Origin: Aricia agestis
Taxonomy: Eukaryota > Arthropoda > Insecta > Lepidoptera > Lycaenidae
DNA: 64,000 bases
Direction of reading: 5' to 3'
NCBI RefSeq assembly: GCF_905147365.1
Contig: NC_056428.1
Coordinates: forward strand, 12,678,001 to 12,742,000
The position numbers and the translations under genes are program-made. Shown one piece after another: positions 24,501-34,958 of the stretch (the stretch's first letter is position 1; every line of letters begins with the position of its first letter). The notes under the pieces are model-generated. The model ran no database searches. It saw only the letters and a list, made by a program, of their open reading frames with translations, and was not told the DNA's origin.

Positions 24501-27500
24501 GCGGCGACAGTGTTTTGCTTACGCGTATTCCACGATATTGTACAATTATCGAAAATTTTAAAAACATGTCCAGTTGTACTCTTTCTATCAATTAAGTCGC
24601 CTCCCCAGTCAGAATCTGCATAACCAACAACCAATTGTTTAAAATTACATTTTACATAGGTCAACTTTAAATTAACAGTGCCTTTTATGTATCTCAATAA
24701 ATGTTTTAAGCATAGCCATAACTCCTCATTATTTTTACTTTGATATCGACTTAGAATACTTATTGCAGCACAAATGTCTGGCCGGGTGCATAGCATCGCA
24801 TACATAAGTCACCCTATGACATTTTTACAAGGTGCATCATAATGTACGTCTGAGCTTAAAGCTTCATAATCTAATTTTGATGGAAATGGTTATTTTGAAA
24901 GATTACAATCACTCATGGAATACTTATTCAAAACACTTTTAAGGTACAAAGATTGATCTAAAGTTAATTTACATTCAGTTCGTTCTATTTTAATGCCTAA
25001 GAACAGTTTTACTTCATTTAAATCTGTCATACTAAATTCTTGCATTAAACGTTTTTTATATAAATCCATAATTTGTTTATTTTTGGTACATAATAAAACA
25101 TCATCTACATAAAGCACAATGTATACATTTTCATTCATACTATTTTTATTTAAAATATATAAACAAGGATCTACCTGTGAATGTTCAAAACCTATAGCCT
25201 TAAGAGTATGATCGAAACGTTCATACCAACACCGAGAAGATTGTTTTAAGCCGTATAGCGACTTACTTAATTTACAAACTTGATTGGAATCCGCTGTAAC
25301 GCCTTTCGGCACTTCCATATAGATATCCTCTTTAAGAATTCCATTTAAAAACGCGGTTTTTACATCCATATGATGGGCATGTAAGTCAAACTGATTTGCA
25401 AGTGCTAAAACAAATCGTAAAGTTGTAATGCGTGCTACTGGAGCGAACGTTTCGTCGTAGTCTTGTAAGTATTGTTGTGTGAAGCCACGAGCGACTAGTC
25501 GCGCTTTATAGCGTGTAGGTTCACCCAACTCATTCTTTTTAATTGTAAAAACCCATTTAGAACTAATAATATTTACATTTTGAGGTCTTTCTACAAGACT
25601 CCATGTATTATTACTTTTAATAGACTCTAATTCACTCTCTATTGCTTTTAACCATTTACTAGAATCATCTCTATTAAAAATATCGTCATAATTATTAGGT
25701 AACATTTCATTTGTTGTAAGTGATAGATAAGAGTCAGGATCATCCATTTGTTTGTAATCAATTGCGGGCAATTTTTTGAATTCTTTCACTACGTCTCAGT
25801 TTGCTAGACGAAGGTTCAGCTTCTGAGCTCATGTGAGGACTACTGTGTTTGTTGCCTATTAACTTTGCCGATTCATTATAGGGCTTATTAATTTCGGCGG
25901 GAATTTTTACTGGTACCAAATTGTTGACAGGTCTAGAGGATTCAAAATTCAACTCGTCAAATACAACATCCCTTGCAATTAGGAAATGATTATTTTCTAC
26001 ATTAAATAATTTATAACCATTTTGGTCGTAACCGACTAGTATGGCTTTGAAAGACTTTTCGTCAAACTTCGATCCCTTAGTTTTGTCATGAACGTAAGCA
26101 GTAGAACCGAAAATTTTTAAATGATTAATTTTCGGTTTTTTATTATGCCACATCTCGTATGGTGTTTTATTATTAGGAAGCGCTTTTGTGGGAAGCCTAT
26201 TTGTTATATATGTTGATGTTAATATAGCTTCGCCCCAATATGACTTATCTAACTTCGCACTTGTAACCAATGTTCGCGCCATTTCGGTTAACGTACGATT
26301 CATGCGCTCTGCGGCACCATTTTGCTGTGGCGTGTACGGTACAGTCAAATGATAAGTTATTCCCTTGCAAACGCAGTAATTTTTGAACTCATTAGAGAGA
26401 TATTCTCGCCCATTATCGCAATACAAATTTGTTACTTTGAAGTTAAATAGATTCTCACTCTTAGCTACAAAGTCTTGGAAACATTTAAGTACCTCAGACT
26501 TAGCATACGTTAAATAAGTAACATTGTAATGCGTAAAACCGTCAATAAAAGTTACAAAATAATTTTTATCGTCAATAGTAGTAGGTGTAATCGGGCCGCA
26601 TACATCAGAGTGAATAATAAACAATGGTCGGTTATTATTAATTTTATCTTTACATTTAGAAAAAAGTAATCGAGCTTGTTTGCCAAGTATGCAAGACTCA
26701 CACAACTCATCTGTAGGTATTACAATATTATCAAAAATTTTACAATCGCGTTCATCAACTACATTTTTCAAAATATTAAGTTTCTGCTTATTTAAATGGC
26801 CAAGTCGACCATGCCACAACGTATATTCTTTTAAACAATCTTGTTGTTTTACAGAAACTACATTTAAATTACACTGAGATTTATTACTTTGAAAAGTAAT
26901 ACTAAATAAATTATTTAAATTCTCACCAGTCATGTAACATTCTTTTTTTTACCAAAAATTTGAACACCGTTATTACCAAAAATAACCGTCATACCAGCCT
27001 GTTGCATGCGATTTACCGATAATAAATTGTAACGTACCTCCGGCGAATACAAAACGTCATCGATTGAACCTAAAATTCCTAAATTAGTGGTTACTTCTAT
27101 TCGTCCTTTACCGAACGCAAGTATCGAAGCTCCATTTTTGGCAACGCCGATCTTCAGGGGTATAGGTAATTGCACGTAGGAAGTAAAAACATTCTTAACA
27201 TTTACAATATGATCTGTCGCACCAGAATCTAAAAGAAAAAAAATCGTATTACTGTTACAATAATTTGAAGTGCGTAACTTACATTTTGATAACATAAAAG
27301 CGAAACCGCCCTCATCATTGTCGTTGCACGGTTGAACGCTGTTTGCAGTTTTCTTGATGTTTACAGATTGATTATTTTGTTGCAACTTCTTGAAATATCG
27401 ACAATCCTTCTTGAAATGGTTTCTACGTCCACAATAATCGCAATACATTTTTGATATTTTATGCAATGAATTCCTGGGCATATAATTATTTTTCTTTTGA

Positions 27501-30259
27501 GTGTAGTAATTGTATTTGTTTTTATAAAAACTTGACGACTTATTATTGGCATATTTCGTATTCCCTGCAGGGCTTTCAGTCCTGTCGTAGGTTCCGCCTT
27601 CAATTTTACTTCGTGATCTAGTAGGCGAGTTTTTACAAACACCAAATTTAGCTGCTCTTCGCCGAGTGTTTCCAACGCAGTAATAACGCCGTCGTATGAA
27701 GTGGGTAGCGTGAGCAATAGATGCGATATTTTATCCATTTCGTCCAGCCTGGCACCAGCGGAGATCAATTCAGTTACCAAATTATCGAAACTAGTAAAAT
27801 GTTGTAATAGTGTCAAATCCGGCTGTAACTTGAGGTTCAATAGCTGTTTTCGCAACGCTAATTGCGTTGCCAAGCTCCTCCGTTCGTAAATCTTATCCAG
27901 ATTTTCAAAAATAGATTTGGCCGTTGCTGATCCCTTCGCAAAATTTAAAAATGCGTCACCCAAATACTCTACGACTGTACCTTTGTATATCATATTTTTC
28001 TTCGACAATTCAACATCGGCATCCTCTGGAGTTTCGGAATCAACAACACATAGCACTTGAAGTTCCTCCAGTAACGATCTTATGCAAAATTTCCATGTAC
28101 TATATCGCTCGCCAGTAAACTGATGGATATTTCTCTTGTTGCGCGAATCCATTATTATTTATGCAAAAAAAAAATTACTTGTATTTTACTTTTAGCTACA
28201 GTTAGCGACCTGGGCCCATTACCTGATGGAAAATGGGAATAGGTTTACAGCAAAAGAAAAATCGACCGTCCATTCAATAGATATAATTTTAATAGAATGA
28301 CATAACAAATGACAGTTGTGAATATCATAGGAATTAAAAAGTTAAGAAACCTTGATTTGAGGTTTACATAATATACTTGGATATTTGTACTCTAGTACGT
28401 ATATTCCAACAAAAATAATAATAATGTGCTTGTTTCTTCGTGATAGTACTCGTAGATGTGCTTGGTGTATATTGCATAACACTATCCGCTTTTGACAATT
28501 ATTTGTTTCATACAGGGTGACTATATGTGGCAGGTTCCTGCCATTTTTGCAGGATTGGCGTCTTATTTTAGCCTATGGCATGATCGGTTGACGTTTTAAA
28601 AACTTGGCAGGTTTTGGCAGGATTGGGGTATGAAAAATAAATTTTATTATTGCATCTCAAATTTCCGACAATGGCAACCCTGGATACTTTACGGGGTATT
28701 TCCCTGTACAGTTCGACAAGGCTTTAAATGAATATGTCAATTATGTCGATGGGCGCTGCTGGTAAAGGAGAACTGTCAAAAATGACGTTTTTACGTATGA
28801 TATCTAAGTTAGTTAGTTAGTTCCTTTTCTTGCCACGTTCATAAACAGCCTTGTCAAACTGAATATACTTCTCTTGTGTGGTAACTGGTATCGTGGGTGA
28901 TAGTTATTATTGGTGGTGGCTTTACAACTCTCTGGTGGTGGCATTCTACTAACAACTGGTGTGGTGGTGTGGTGATGAAGCGAAAATATGAAAGAGCGTA
29001 TAGAGCGGAGTGGGAGCAAGATCCAAAACTATCGTCGTGGATATCCAAAGCAAAAGATGATCCAGACTCCTTTGTTATGGCCGAGTAGGTCGGACCTATA
29101 GTCCGTCAAGAAGGTGAAGAAATTAAAAAGTGGCAACATCATAGTGTCATCCCTTTTTTCTGAGATTGATTTGAAAAGGATGACACTACGATGTTGCCAC
29201 TTTTTAATTTTTTCACTTTTTGACAGACTACGTTACCCATAACTTGATACGCTTTTTACTCATATACACCGATACAATGCTCTCTCCTATAGTCTTATAC
29301 GATAAGATAGGTTTAATCTAATAAAAAATTGAAATATAAAATGTGTATTTTTGCTTTTCATAATTTAAAGCAACAGTTAAGAAGCTGGCAGTATTTGCGC
29401 ATTTTTTACTAGGCTTTGGCAGGTTTTGGCAGTTTTTTGACCAAAGTATGGCAGGATCTGTAATTTAAATATGGTCACCCTGGTTTCATAACTATGACAA
29501 TGACAATAACCGCTCAGGCTGTCGTCCGGCGCGCAATATTATGATACGTTACCTGGGAAACGACCTTGGCAAAAATCTGAATTGTCATATTTTAGTGTTC
29601 GAAAAGGAGCCAAATTTAAAACGGTTGAAGTATGGGAGTTACGTTTCCTTAGTTTTTATTATTCGTAGCTTTATAATATAAACCACAATTGACAATGAAG
29701 TGTCAGATGTTGTCAATCGCGGCTTTGTATAGAAAATGACAAGTTTTTGACAGGGAGTCAATGCCCGTTACCGCCATGTTTCACCGAGTACAGTATAGAC
29801 AAAATATTTTTGTTAATTAGGGATGAAAAATTAATAATAATACTAGCCATATTATTATTAATTTTACTGTCTTTGGGTGATTCTTTCTTTGTCCAAAGAA
29901 TTAAAAAGCCATTTATGATACTTTACTTATAAATTTATAAATGATTTTGGAGTTTGCCCCCTGTCAAGCAGCAAAAAAACAGCTCTATATTGTATTAAAC
30001 ATTATTGAACCCACTTCAGTTAATAGTTAAAAAAACTTTAAAGACTAAGAAAAACTATTATTATAACCTTTGTTTTAACAAGACCTTTTTTATCATTTTG
30101 TCTTACACATATTTTAGGAACCTTTACCACCTGTGCCACTCAGTGGGATGTTGAATAAACATGGAGGCAAAGTTAGACTAACATTCAAACCAGAGCAGGA
30201 TCAGCTTTGGCTCGGAACCAAGGAGCGCACAGAGAAACTTGCTATGACATCTATCAAAA
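21563..30259 (+). CDS. Ubfd1: UBFD1, ubiquitin-like domain protein, exons 1-4 (3' end missing)
   Basis: Four exons can be joined in frame: 21563-21575, 21674-22104, 22189-22314 and 30118-30259, with GT/AG borders and matching phases (1, 0, 0; the last donor is phase 1). About 237 residues result. Residues 1-65 are acidic and low-complexity, 66-136 form a ubiquitin-like fold (VEFTVVF, KHDITF, KGGKVMLVG), and 149-237 match the conserved UBFD1 core (KEPLCMQ, VLDKG, VPLSGM, DQLWLGTKERTEKL). In animals UBFD1 binds polyubiquitin and has been linked to NF-kB signalling; that is family knowledge. The C-terminal exon(s), expected to hold about 50-60 residues, were not found before unit 2 begins, so this copy is probably 3' truncated. 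The N-terminal exon is a prediction. An Arg-to-Ser change relative to unit 2 lies in exon 3 (NHSKV versus NHRKV). Confidence 0.82.
21674..22104 (+). CDS. Ubfd1: UBFD1 exon 2 with the ubiquitin-like domain, unit 1
   Basis: Acceptor TTTTCAG before 21674 and donor GTAACA from 22105. It encodes the acidic N-terminal region and the complete ubiquitin-like domain, and ends ...ILAVKSAPK. The frame is uninterrupted here, unlike the unit 2 copy. Confidence 0.85.
22189..22314 (+). CDS. Ubfd1: UBFD1 exon 3, unit 1
   Basis: 42 codons between ACTTTCAG and GTGAGA. Contains KEPLCMQKNH and DKGIPPDVMPGIKG, the most recognisable UBFD1 segment. The 84-bp intron before it is free of insertions here but holds one in unit 2. 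Confidence 0.85.
22315..22567 (+). other. UBFD1 intron 3, 5' part
   Basis: AT-rich intronic sequence up to the left end of the nested inverted-repeat element. No gene or repeat recognised. Confidence 0.5.
23030..23106 (+). pseudogene. THAP-like zinc-finger exon remnant
   Basis: In the frame of TGC at 23042 the sequence reads KCPVKWCRSHTYTTFNTG, then ITFHL, ending at a splice-donor-like CT|GTAAGT at 23106/23107. The pattern C-x4-C followed by a FH a little downstream is that of the first exon of a THAP-type C2CH zinc finger, found in host genes and in DNA transposons such as P elements. No in-frame ATG is visible just upstream, the rest of the domain was not found, and the unit 2 copy carries a one-base deletion, so I call it a remnant. 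Confidence 0.35.
23785..23972 (-). repeat. Copia 3' LTR (coding orientation)
   Basis: 188 bp, same ends as the 5' LTR. Followed on the + strand by the polypurine tract complement. Confidence 0.93.
23973..23985 (-). promoter_or_regulatory. Copia polypurine tract
   Basis: The coding strand reads TTTGAGGGGGAC immediately before the 3' LTR, the position and composition of a plus-strand primer. Confidence 0.8.
24167..24805 (-). pseudogene. Copia RNase H region
   Basis: 212 codons, in frame with the reverse transcriptase but separated from it by two stop codons. Shows GYADSDWGGD, SSTEAEYMAL and EDNNSC, the copia RNase H signature. It ends after FLEIRSKLNLI, close to the 3' LTR. Confidence 0.9.
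24890..25789 (-). pseudogene. Copia reverse transcriptase region
   Basis: Contains KWVFTIKKNELGEPTRYKAR, MDVKTAFLNG with the first catalytic Asp, SLYGLKQSSRCWY, and the catalytic YVDD (residues 217-220 of the 299-codon frame). It is stopped by TAA at 24890-24892, then reads on in the same frame to a second stop, TGA at 24809-24811. Confidence 0.9.
25758..26933 (-). pseudogene. Copia integrase region
   Basis: A 391-codon frame with the HHCC zinc site (H41, H46, C78, C81) and a D,D-35-E core at D110, D173 and E209 (SDVCGP, YCDNGREY, PQQNGAAER). All catalytic residues are present. It ends at 25758 after LRRSERIQK because of a frame change into the reverse transcriptase frame. Confidence 0.9.
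26930..27560 (-). pseudogene. Copia zinc knuckle and protease region
   Basis: Carries a CCHC knuckle CDYCGRRNHFKKDC and, about 70 residues later, FLLDSGATDH with the aspartic protease DSGA. The frame ends prematurely at a run of eight A (T8 at 26943-26950 on the + strand); one base more would continue into the integrase frame. Confidence 0.87.
27560..28152 (-). pseudogene. Copia gag region
   Basis: Starts at ATG 28152 and stays open with copia-type gag features: TWKFCIRSLL near residue 20 and a leucine-rich DLTLLQHFTSFDNLV and LLLTLPTSYD (UBN2-type). Around 27560-27600 the meaningful frame moves by one base to the frame holding the zinc knuckle. The nominal open frame runs on to 27361 but with no matching domain. 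Copia elements normally use one frame, so the shift is probably a lesion. Confidence 0.85.
28207..28223 (-). promoter_or_regulatory. Copia primer-binding site, half-tRNA type
   Basis: Directly inside the 5' LTR the coding strand reads GGTAATGGGCCCAGGTC. It resembles the Drosophila copia primer site, which pairs with the anticodon-loop fragment of initiator methionine tRNA rather than a tRNA 3' end. The assignment to initiator tRNA is from family knowledge. Confidence 0.75.
28224..28411 (-). repeat. Copia 5' LTR (coding orientation)
   Basis: 188 bp, beginning TGTTGGAATATACGTACTAG in coding direction and ending CCATTTTCCATCA. Differs from the other LTR by one base (TGGGAAT versus TGGAAAT in the + strand). 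Confidence 0.93.
28975..29088 (+). pseudogene. hAT transposase N-terminal remnant
   Basis: 37 residues starting MKRKYERAYRAEWEQDP and ending at TAG. This charged start (KRKYER.YR.EWE) is like that preceding the BED-type zinc finger in insect hAT-like proteins; the zinc finger itself is missing. The assignment rests on a short match and its position inside a hAT-ended element. Confidence 0.5.
29101..29228. mobile_element. Solo copy of the satellite B MITE
   Basis: 128 bp with terminal inverted repeats GTCCGTCAAGAAGG / TTTTTGACAGAC and the inner arms AAATTAAAAAGTGGCAACAT, flanked by TA on both sides. It is clearly the same foldback element as in every satellite B monomer but stands alone inside the hAT element. 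TA duplication suggests a Tc1/mariner-mobilised MITE. Confidence 0.85.
29799..30117 (+). other. UBFD1 intron 3, 3' part
   Basis: AT-rich sequence from the right end of the nested element to exon 4. Nothing recognised beyond the acceptor. Confidence 0.5.
30118..30259 (+). CDS. Ubfd1: UBFD1 exon 4, unit 1
   Basis: Acceptor ATATTTTAG and donor GTAAGT flank a 142-bp exon encoding EPLPPVPLSGM and DQLWLGTKERTEKLAMTSIK. It is separated from exon 3 by a 7.8-kb intron full of transposons. The following exon is not found. Confidence 0.85.
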
Positions 30260-31440
30260 GTAAGTTTTAATAAATTTTTCATTCAATTATAACACAATAT
30301 TATACTTATGTGCATCTATGTATAAATTCATATTCAGATTAGTACTTCGATCGCGAATTCATGAATGTACGGTTTCTCCGCGATAAATTAACTTCAGTTC
30401 GACAGAGTTGCAGCAAACATGTGCGTACAACTAATTTGCTAATGTCCATTGGCATTTGGCATCCAGCAATTCCTAGGGTTGATTCAGACCGCAACGCGAC
30501 GCGTAGATGCATTTCTAAATTTGTATGGATTTGACAGATTTCAATTGCGTCAGACGTCTTGTGAATTGCCTTTAAACGTAACTTTAAACGTGGTTTAGGG
30601 CCTTCGCCCACTGCGACTTTTAGTAGCGATGTAGTCGCGCGTTTATGAAGCACACGACTGCATCACTATTCACTACTAACGCGCGTTAGTCGCATTTGCA
30701 ACGCCATACAGGGCACACAGCTAGCGACTCTATTGATGCATATATGCGACAGTATCCGCGGGACTGCATCGCTACAAAAAGTCGCATTGTGCAATGGGCG
30801 CGCGGCTTTAACTATATGTACCTACCACTGTCCACTACTAATAAACGCGGTTTGAATGTGAATGGGGATATATACCGTGGGAGTTACGATAAAGTGATGC
30901 CTAGCAGAAAACCGCCGTGAAAAAATAGATTTCGAAAATAATAATTGATTCAAAGTTTCCTAGAGACTAACCCCTTATTAATAAAAAAGTCACATTTTCG
31001 TGCACCACATTGTAAAAGTCTTATAAAAATCTTGTATTTAAAATATTTTATCAAATTAAGTAAAGGGAAATGATTCGTGTAATATTTACACATGGTGCTG
31101 CGCGCCATTCTACACTTGAACTTGGCTTGACACACTACCGCGTGTAATAAAAAAAAATAAACGATTTCATGGACCACCAGGCTTCTGTAAATTTTTTTAT
31201 CTGAATACATTTTGTCTTTAACTTTTATCTATTGTCAACAAGTTTGTATCGGACTACACAATGGTTAGGAAATATGAAATAATACGTATGTGAAAAGATC
31301 GGCCCGCATTCTCGATTGTAAAGAAATCATTGTTTGCACCGATAAAAACTTGAAAATTGTCAAACAGTTATCAAAGGCCAGTTTAAAAATATTATGCTAC
31401 CCCTGTCTCTGCTTTGAAGAATGAAAAGGACGGGTTCTGT
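30260..31440 (+). other. Sequence after UBFD1 exon 4, partly inverted-repeat
   Basis: Present in unit 1 only, as unit 2 lacks it by deletion. It begins as intron after exon 4. An imperfect inverted repeat (30606-30640 against 30757-30799, GCCCACTGCGAC and its counterpart) may be an old MITE. I looked for the missing UBFD1 C-terminal exon (a Trp/Tyr-rich segment) and did not see it. Confidence 0.45.
30606..30799. repeat. Imperfect inverted repeat, possible old MITE
   Basis: Arms share TAGCGATG, AGTCGC-like and GCGACTTTT words and enclose ~115 bp rich in CGCG and GTCGCA. Flanking duplication not identified. Confidence 0.4.
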
Positions 31441-32327
31441 AGTCAACAAGGAACCCCTATAGTTTCGGTCTGTACGGACAGACGTCTGTCTGTCTGTCCG
31501 TCTGGCTGTCCGCCGTTTTTCTCAGAGACTATAAGGCCTACAAATCTGTAATTCGGCATGAATGTACATCTTAATGACGTCGACAAAATGGTAGGTATAT
31601 AAAATCTTAATAAAAAATGGTACCTCCCATACACATCAAGCGGGGTGATTTATTTTTTCCGCGTCCACCCCACCGTTTGGTTTGTTGTTGGATAGGTTTT
31701 TTAAAAATATTGTGAGTATTCAAAGACCATATTCCGATTTAGGGATCTATTTGTTAAATATGAAGTTTTAAAGTGGAAAAATCGTTAGTGTCCAGTGTCC
31801 CCCCCTCCTATCAGCTAAACGGGTGCTTTTGGAAATGTAAAAAAATTCACGGGGGTAGGGTAATATGCTGAATTTAAAAGCAAAATTATCACGGCTAAGA
31901 AGACTTCATAAGTTATTGAGTAATAGTCGATCAACTAAACTACAACATATCGTGATATGAAAAGTTAAGTAAAAATAACAATTTGTTGCTAGACTCTCAA
32001 GTCTTATCCTTTAGTACGAGTAATAACTAATAACAACTAAAAAAATTGTATTTTCGTTCAAATTCTTTTGAACGTAAGTCGTAACGTTTTAATGTACATT
32101 CATTAACTATACAAAAAATATCAAAAACTAGCGGTACTACGGAACCCTATATTGCGCGTGGCCGGTTTTAATATTATTTTTATCTCGACGGGGAACCGAG
32201 TTATGATGAAAAAACGGTATTTAACCCTTTTTTCATGATGGGGAAAACCCACAAAGTTATTTTGGTCGACAATGGGATGGCTAGAAAAGTTCAAAAACTT
32301 AAGCTGTTCTAAATTTCTGGCTATGCC
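31441..32327 (-). repeat. Dispersed repeat with GTCTGTCTGTCC tract
   Basis: Contains CGGACAGACGTCTGTCTGTC, CTCAGAGACTATAAGGCC, poly-C tracts and, near 32150, TACGGAACCCTATATTGCGCG. These words are common in lepidopteran dispersed repeats. No coding frame is seen. The class (LINE 3' end or other) cannot be decided here. Confidence 0.4.
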
Positions 32328-33774
32328 CACGTAATATTCAAAATTTGGCTTTCTCGGTTCATTTGTATTTCCAAATGTATATAATGACTGGAGTATATAT
32401 ATTTGTCATTGATTGCCATCGTCGGCGTTGATTGTGCCTGTCAAGACAGCTGCATGATGGGAATCATGATTATCCAATATCCAAACGTGAAAAACAGTCT
32501 TGACTTTTTATACGATTTCTGTTATGGAATCTTCTAGAGTCTAGACTGAGAAATATTATTACTTTAGCGAGTGTTCAATTGAAATGATTGTTCTTGAATA
32601 TCAATTGTCTTCAACCTTGGGCCACCTTCAACGATTGAAGATTCTTCTCCTTATTTAACATTATGTTACATAACATCTAGATACAAAACATATGCATTAA
32701 ATTCTGATCAATGTGAAAATGGTAACTAAATGTTAAACCAAAACTAAGAATCGCATTTTGTCAAAAATTTGTGTTTTAGTTTTACTTGGCTTGCGCCCAG
32801 TCAACAGAAATGTCTTCGTTGCCCATCATCCTAATAAATTATTATAAATACTGATTGTCTGTCTGTCCATTTGTCTGTCGGTTAAATAGGTATGAAGATA
32901 CTTTAGATTCCAAAGACTTATTTGATATTTCTATAGCGACAAAATGTAGAGTTACTAGTTTTATTTCAGCGCAAAATATAAAAGTAAAATTAGTGATATA
33001 TCTAGATATTGATTCTAGAATCTAGAATTTTAATAATTAGAACACAGGAATGTCTGAAATCGGCGAATCGATATGCACACGATCGGTGTCCGTTACTAAA
33101 ACCGTTGCGATCCAGTGTCGATTACTTCGCAGTTAATTTACCCCTGCCAGGACCTTATGCTAACGATGTAGAGGTTATTTTCATAAAAGAGCTTAAGTAA
33201 AATAGCTCTTACTGTATTGTCGAATGTGTATTGCTGTATACTTGCACCTAATTTACCCCTAATAGAACCTTATGCTAAAGCGGTAGAGGTTATTTTATTG
33301 AAGTGCTTAGGTAAAATCGATCCTACTGTACTATCGAATGTGTATTGTTGGACACTCCCCCCCTCATTAAGTCAGTTTTACCGAGTACCGACTCTAATTA
33401 GATGCTGCAGTTGCTGTCGTATTACTGCCTTATACATACCTACTGCGTTTACAGTAAAGGTATGATTCGGATCAAGGCAGCATGCAGCGGGTCGCCGCGA
33501 CCCGCGACCCAAACAGCCACTGCTCACTATGAAGTTGTATGGAGGACTAAACAATCACGGCGACCCGCGTCGCGAGACAGAGAGACCGGTCGCCGCGTAA
33601 AATAGCATACCGATGTCCGCGACCCGCGACCCGAGACTGTCGCCAAGACACTGCTTTGTATGTGTTTATATGGACGACATTCCGATTACCGCGACGCGCG
33701 ACACGAGACCGGTGGGCGTGGCGCGGCAAATTTCGATGAGCGCGACCCTGTCGCGTCGATAGCAGTACCGCGAC

Positions 33775-33818
33775 AGCCGCAGGGCAGCTGTGGTATCTAC
33801 CACAGCTGCCCTGCGGCT
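33775..33818. repeat. 44-bp palindrome, unit 2 copy
   Basis: Identical in structure to 1299-1342: 21-bp arms around a 2-base centre, followed by the same 35-bp hairpin. Confidence 0.88.
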
Positions 33819-33926
33819 CGGCGTATTTCTAGATTCTATCTAGAAACACGCCGATAGGTTATTAATCATATCGAAACCGAAAAGCAATGGAGGTATCAAA
33901 GTATGTAGGTAGGTATGAACTATAAT

Positions 33927-34958
33927 CTATACTATAATATTATAAATGCGAAAGTATCTCTGTCTGTCTGTCTGTCTGTCTGTCTTGCTTTCACGCCAAA
34001 ACTACTGAACCGATTGCAATGAAATTTTGTATACAGTTATTCTAGAGTCTGAGAAAGGACATAGGCTACATTTTGATGTGGGAAAATATCTTATTTCCAT
34101 GAAAATATCGATGAAAATGAATTCGCATTGCGCGTGGCCAGCGCTCATCCCGGGGGTCCTGGGTTCGAGTCCCGCAGGCGGAACAAAAAGTTTTCGATGT
34201 TCCTGGGTCTTGGATGTGTATTAAAATAAAATTTCAAAAATCTTAAACATATTTTATGTATAATATTATAAAAAATCCAGAAATATATCAATGCAATGAA
34301 CATTTTAGTTCTAATACGATTCAACAGATGGCGTTTTATTTTTTACTTTATTGTAACATAGAACTAATCATACTTATTAGTTAGTATGTTTTTGTTTATA
34401 GTTTTTAATACGTTAGAATATTATGTTTAATAATATTATCACTTGGTATAATAATAATCAATCTATCTTATCTTATAGAACTCCTACTGCATTTCTAATC
34501 CATACTATCCATACTAATATTTTAAATGCGAAAGTATCTCTGTCTGTCTGTCTGTCTGTCTTGCTTTCACGCCAAAACTACTGAACCGATTGCAATTAAA
34601 TTTTGTACACAGTTATTCTAGAGTCTGAGAAAGGACATAGGCTACATTTTGATGTGGGAAAATATCTTATTTCCATGAAAATATCGATGAAAATGAATTC
34701 GCATTGCGCGTGGCCAGCGCTCATCCCGGGGGTCCTGGGTTCGAGTCCCGCAGGCGGAACAAAAAGTTTTCAATGTTCCTGGGTCTTGGATGTGTATTAA
34801 AATAAAATTTCGAAAATCTTAAACATATTTTATGTATAATATTATAAAAAATCCAGAAATATATCGATGCAATGAACATTTTAGTTCTAATACGATTCAA
34901 CAGATGGCGTTTTATTTTTTACTTTATTGTAACATAGAACTAATCATACTTATTAGTT
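33927..34958 (+). repeat. Satellite A, two reversed monomers, unit 2
   Basis: Counterpart of 1451-2482 with the same two monomers (tRNA-like parts near 34027-34224 and 34603-34800). Confidence 0.9.

Larger units (their letters stand above)
23785..28411 (-). mobile_element. Ty1/copia LTR retrotransposon (unit 1 only)
   Basis: A 4627-bp element on the minus strand with two 188-bp LTRs (23785-23972 and 28224-28411), TG...CA ends, and a 5-bp target duplication AAAAT (23780-23784 and 28412-28416). Unit 2 shows the intact empty site near 49600. Domain order in coding direction is gag, zinc knuckle, protease, integrase, reverse transcriptase, RNase H, which is the copia order. The LTRs differ at one base by my reading, so the insertion is recent, yet the coding region has three frame changes and two in-frame stops. 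Confidence 0.95.
28513..29482 (+). mobile_element. hAT-type deletion derivative
   Basis: Ends CAGGGTGACTATAT and the inverse of CAGGGTGACCATAT, flanked by the 8-bp duplication GTTTCATA (28505-28512 and 29483-29490), as expected for hAT elements. 970 bp, too short for a transposase (about 2 kb), but it keeps a short N-terminal transposase-like frame. It has itself been invaded by the TA-flanked MITE at 29101-29228. It recurs in unit 2 at 49693-50662. Confidence 0.82.
22568..29798 (+). mobile_element. Inverted-repeat element nested in UBFD1 intron 3
   Basis: The sequence CTATACTGTACTCGG at 22568 and its inverse at 29784-29798 begin arms that stay similar for ~75 bp (22568-22641 and 29721-29798), both containing GGCGGTA, CATTGAC, TGTCAAAAA and CATTTTCTATA. 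Removing the later copia (23785-28411) and hAT (28513-29482) insertions and their target duplications leaves about 1.6 kb, and unit 2 shows the same element without copia at 48387-50978. Target duplication cannot be fixed: ends are flanked by TA but are palindromic there. It includes a THAP-like exon, so it may be a DNA transposon remnant. Confidence 0.5.
1..32476 (+). repeat. Segmental duplication unit 1
   Basis: The sequence from position 1 recurs at 32477 and again at 51576, so the window holds tandem copies of one locus. Unit 1 is the longest copy because it alone carries a Ty1/copia element (23785-28411), a Tc1-like element (19446-20992), extra satellite blocks and about 2 kb after UBFD1 exon 4 (30260-32327). 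The true left edge lies outside the window: units 2 and 3 share a further 149 bp upstream of the equivalent of base 1 (32328-32476 and 51427-51575). Confidence 0.93.

Noticed and set aside
27361..27560. Last 66 codons of the gag frame as protein
   Set aside because: The other frame there contains the zinc knuckle expected of copia, so this tail is out of frame.
31443..31634. Minus-strand frame near the GTCTGTCTGTCC tract
   Set aside because: Low-complexity translation of a dispersed repeat with no recognisable domain.
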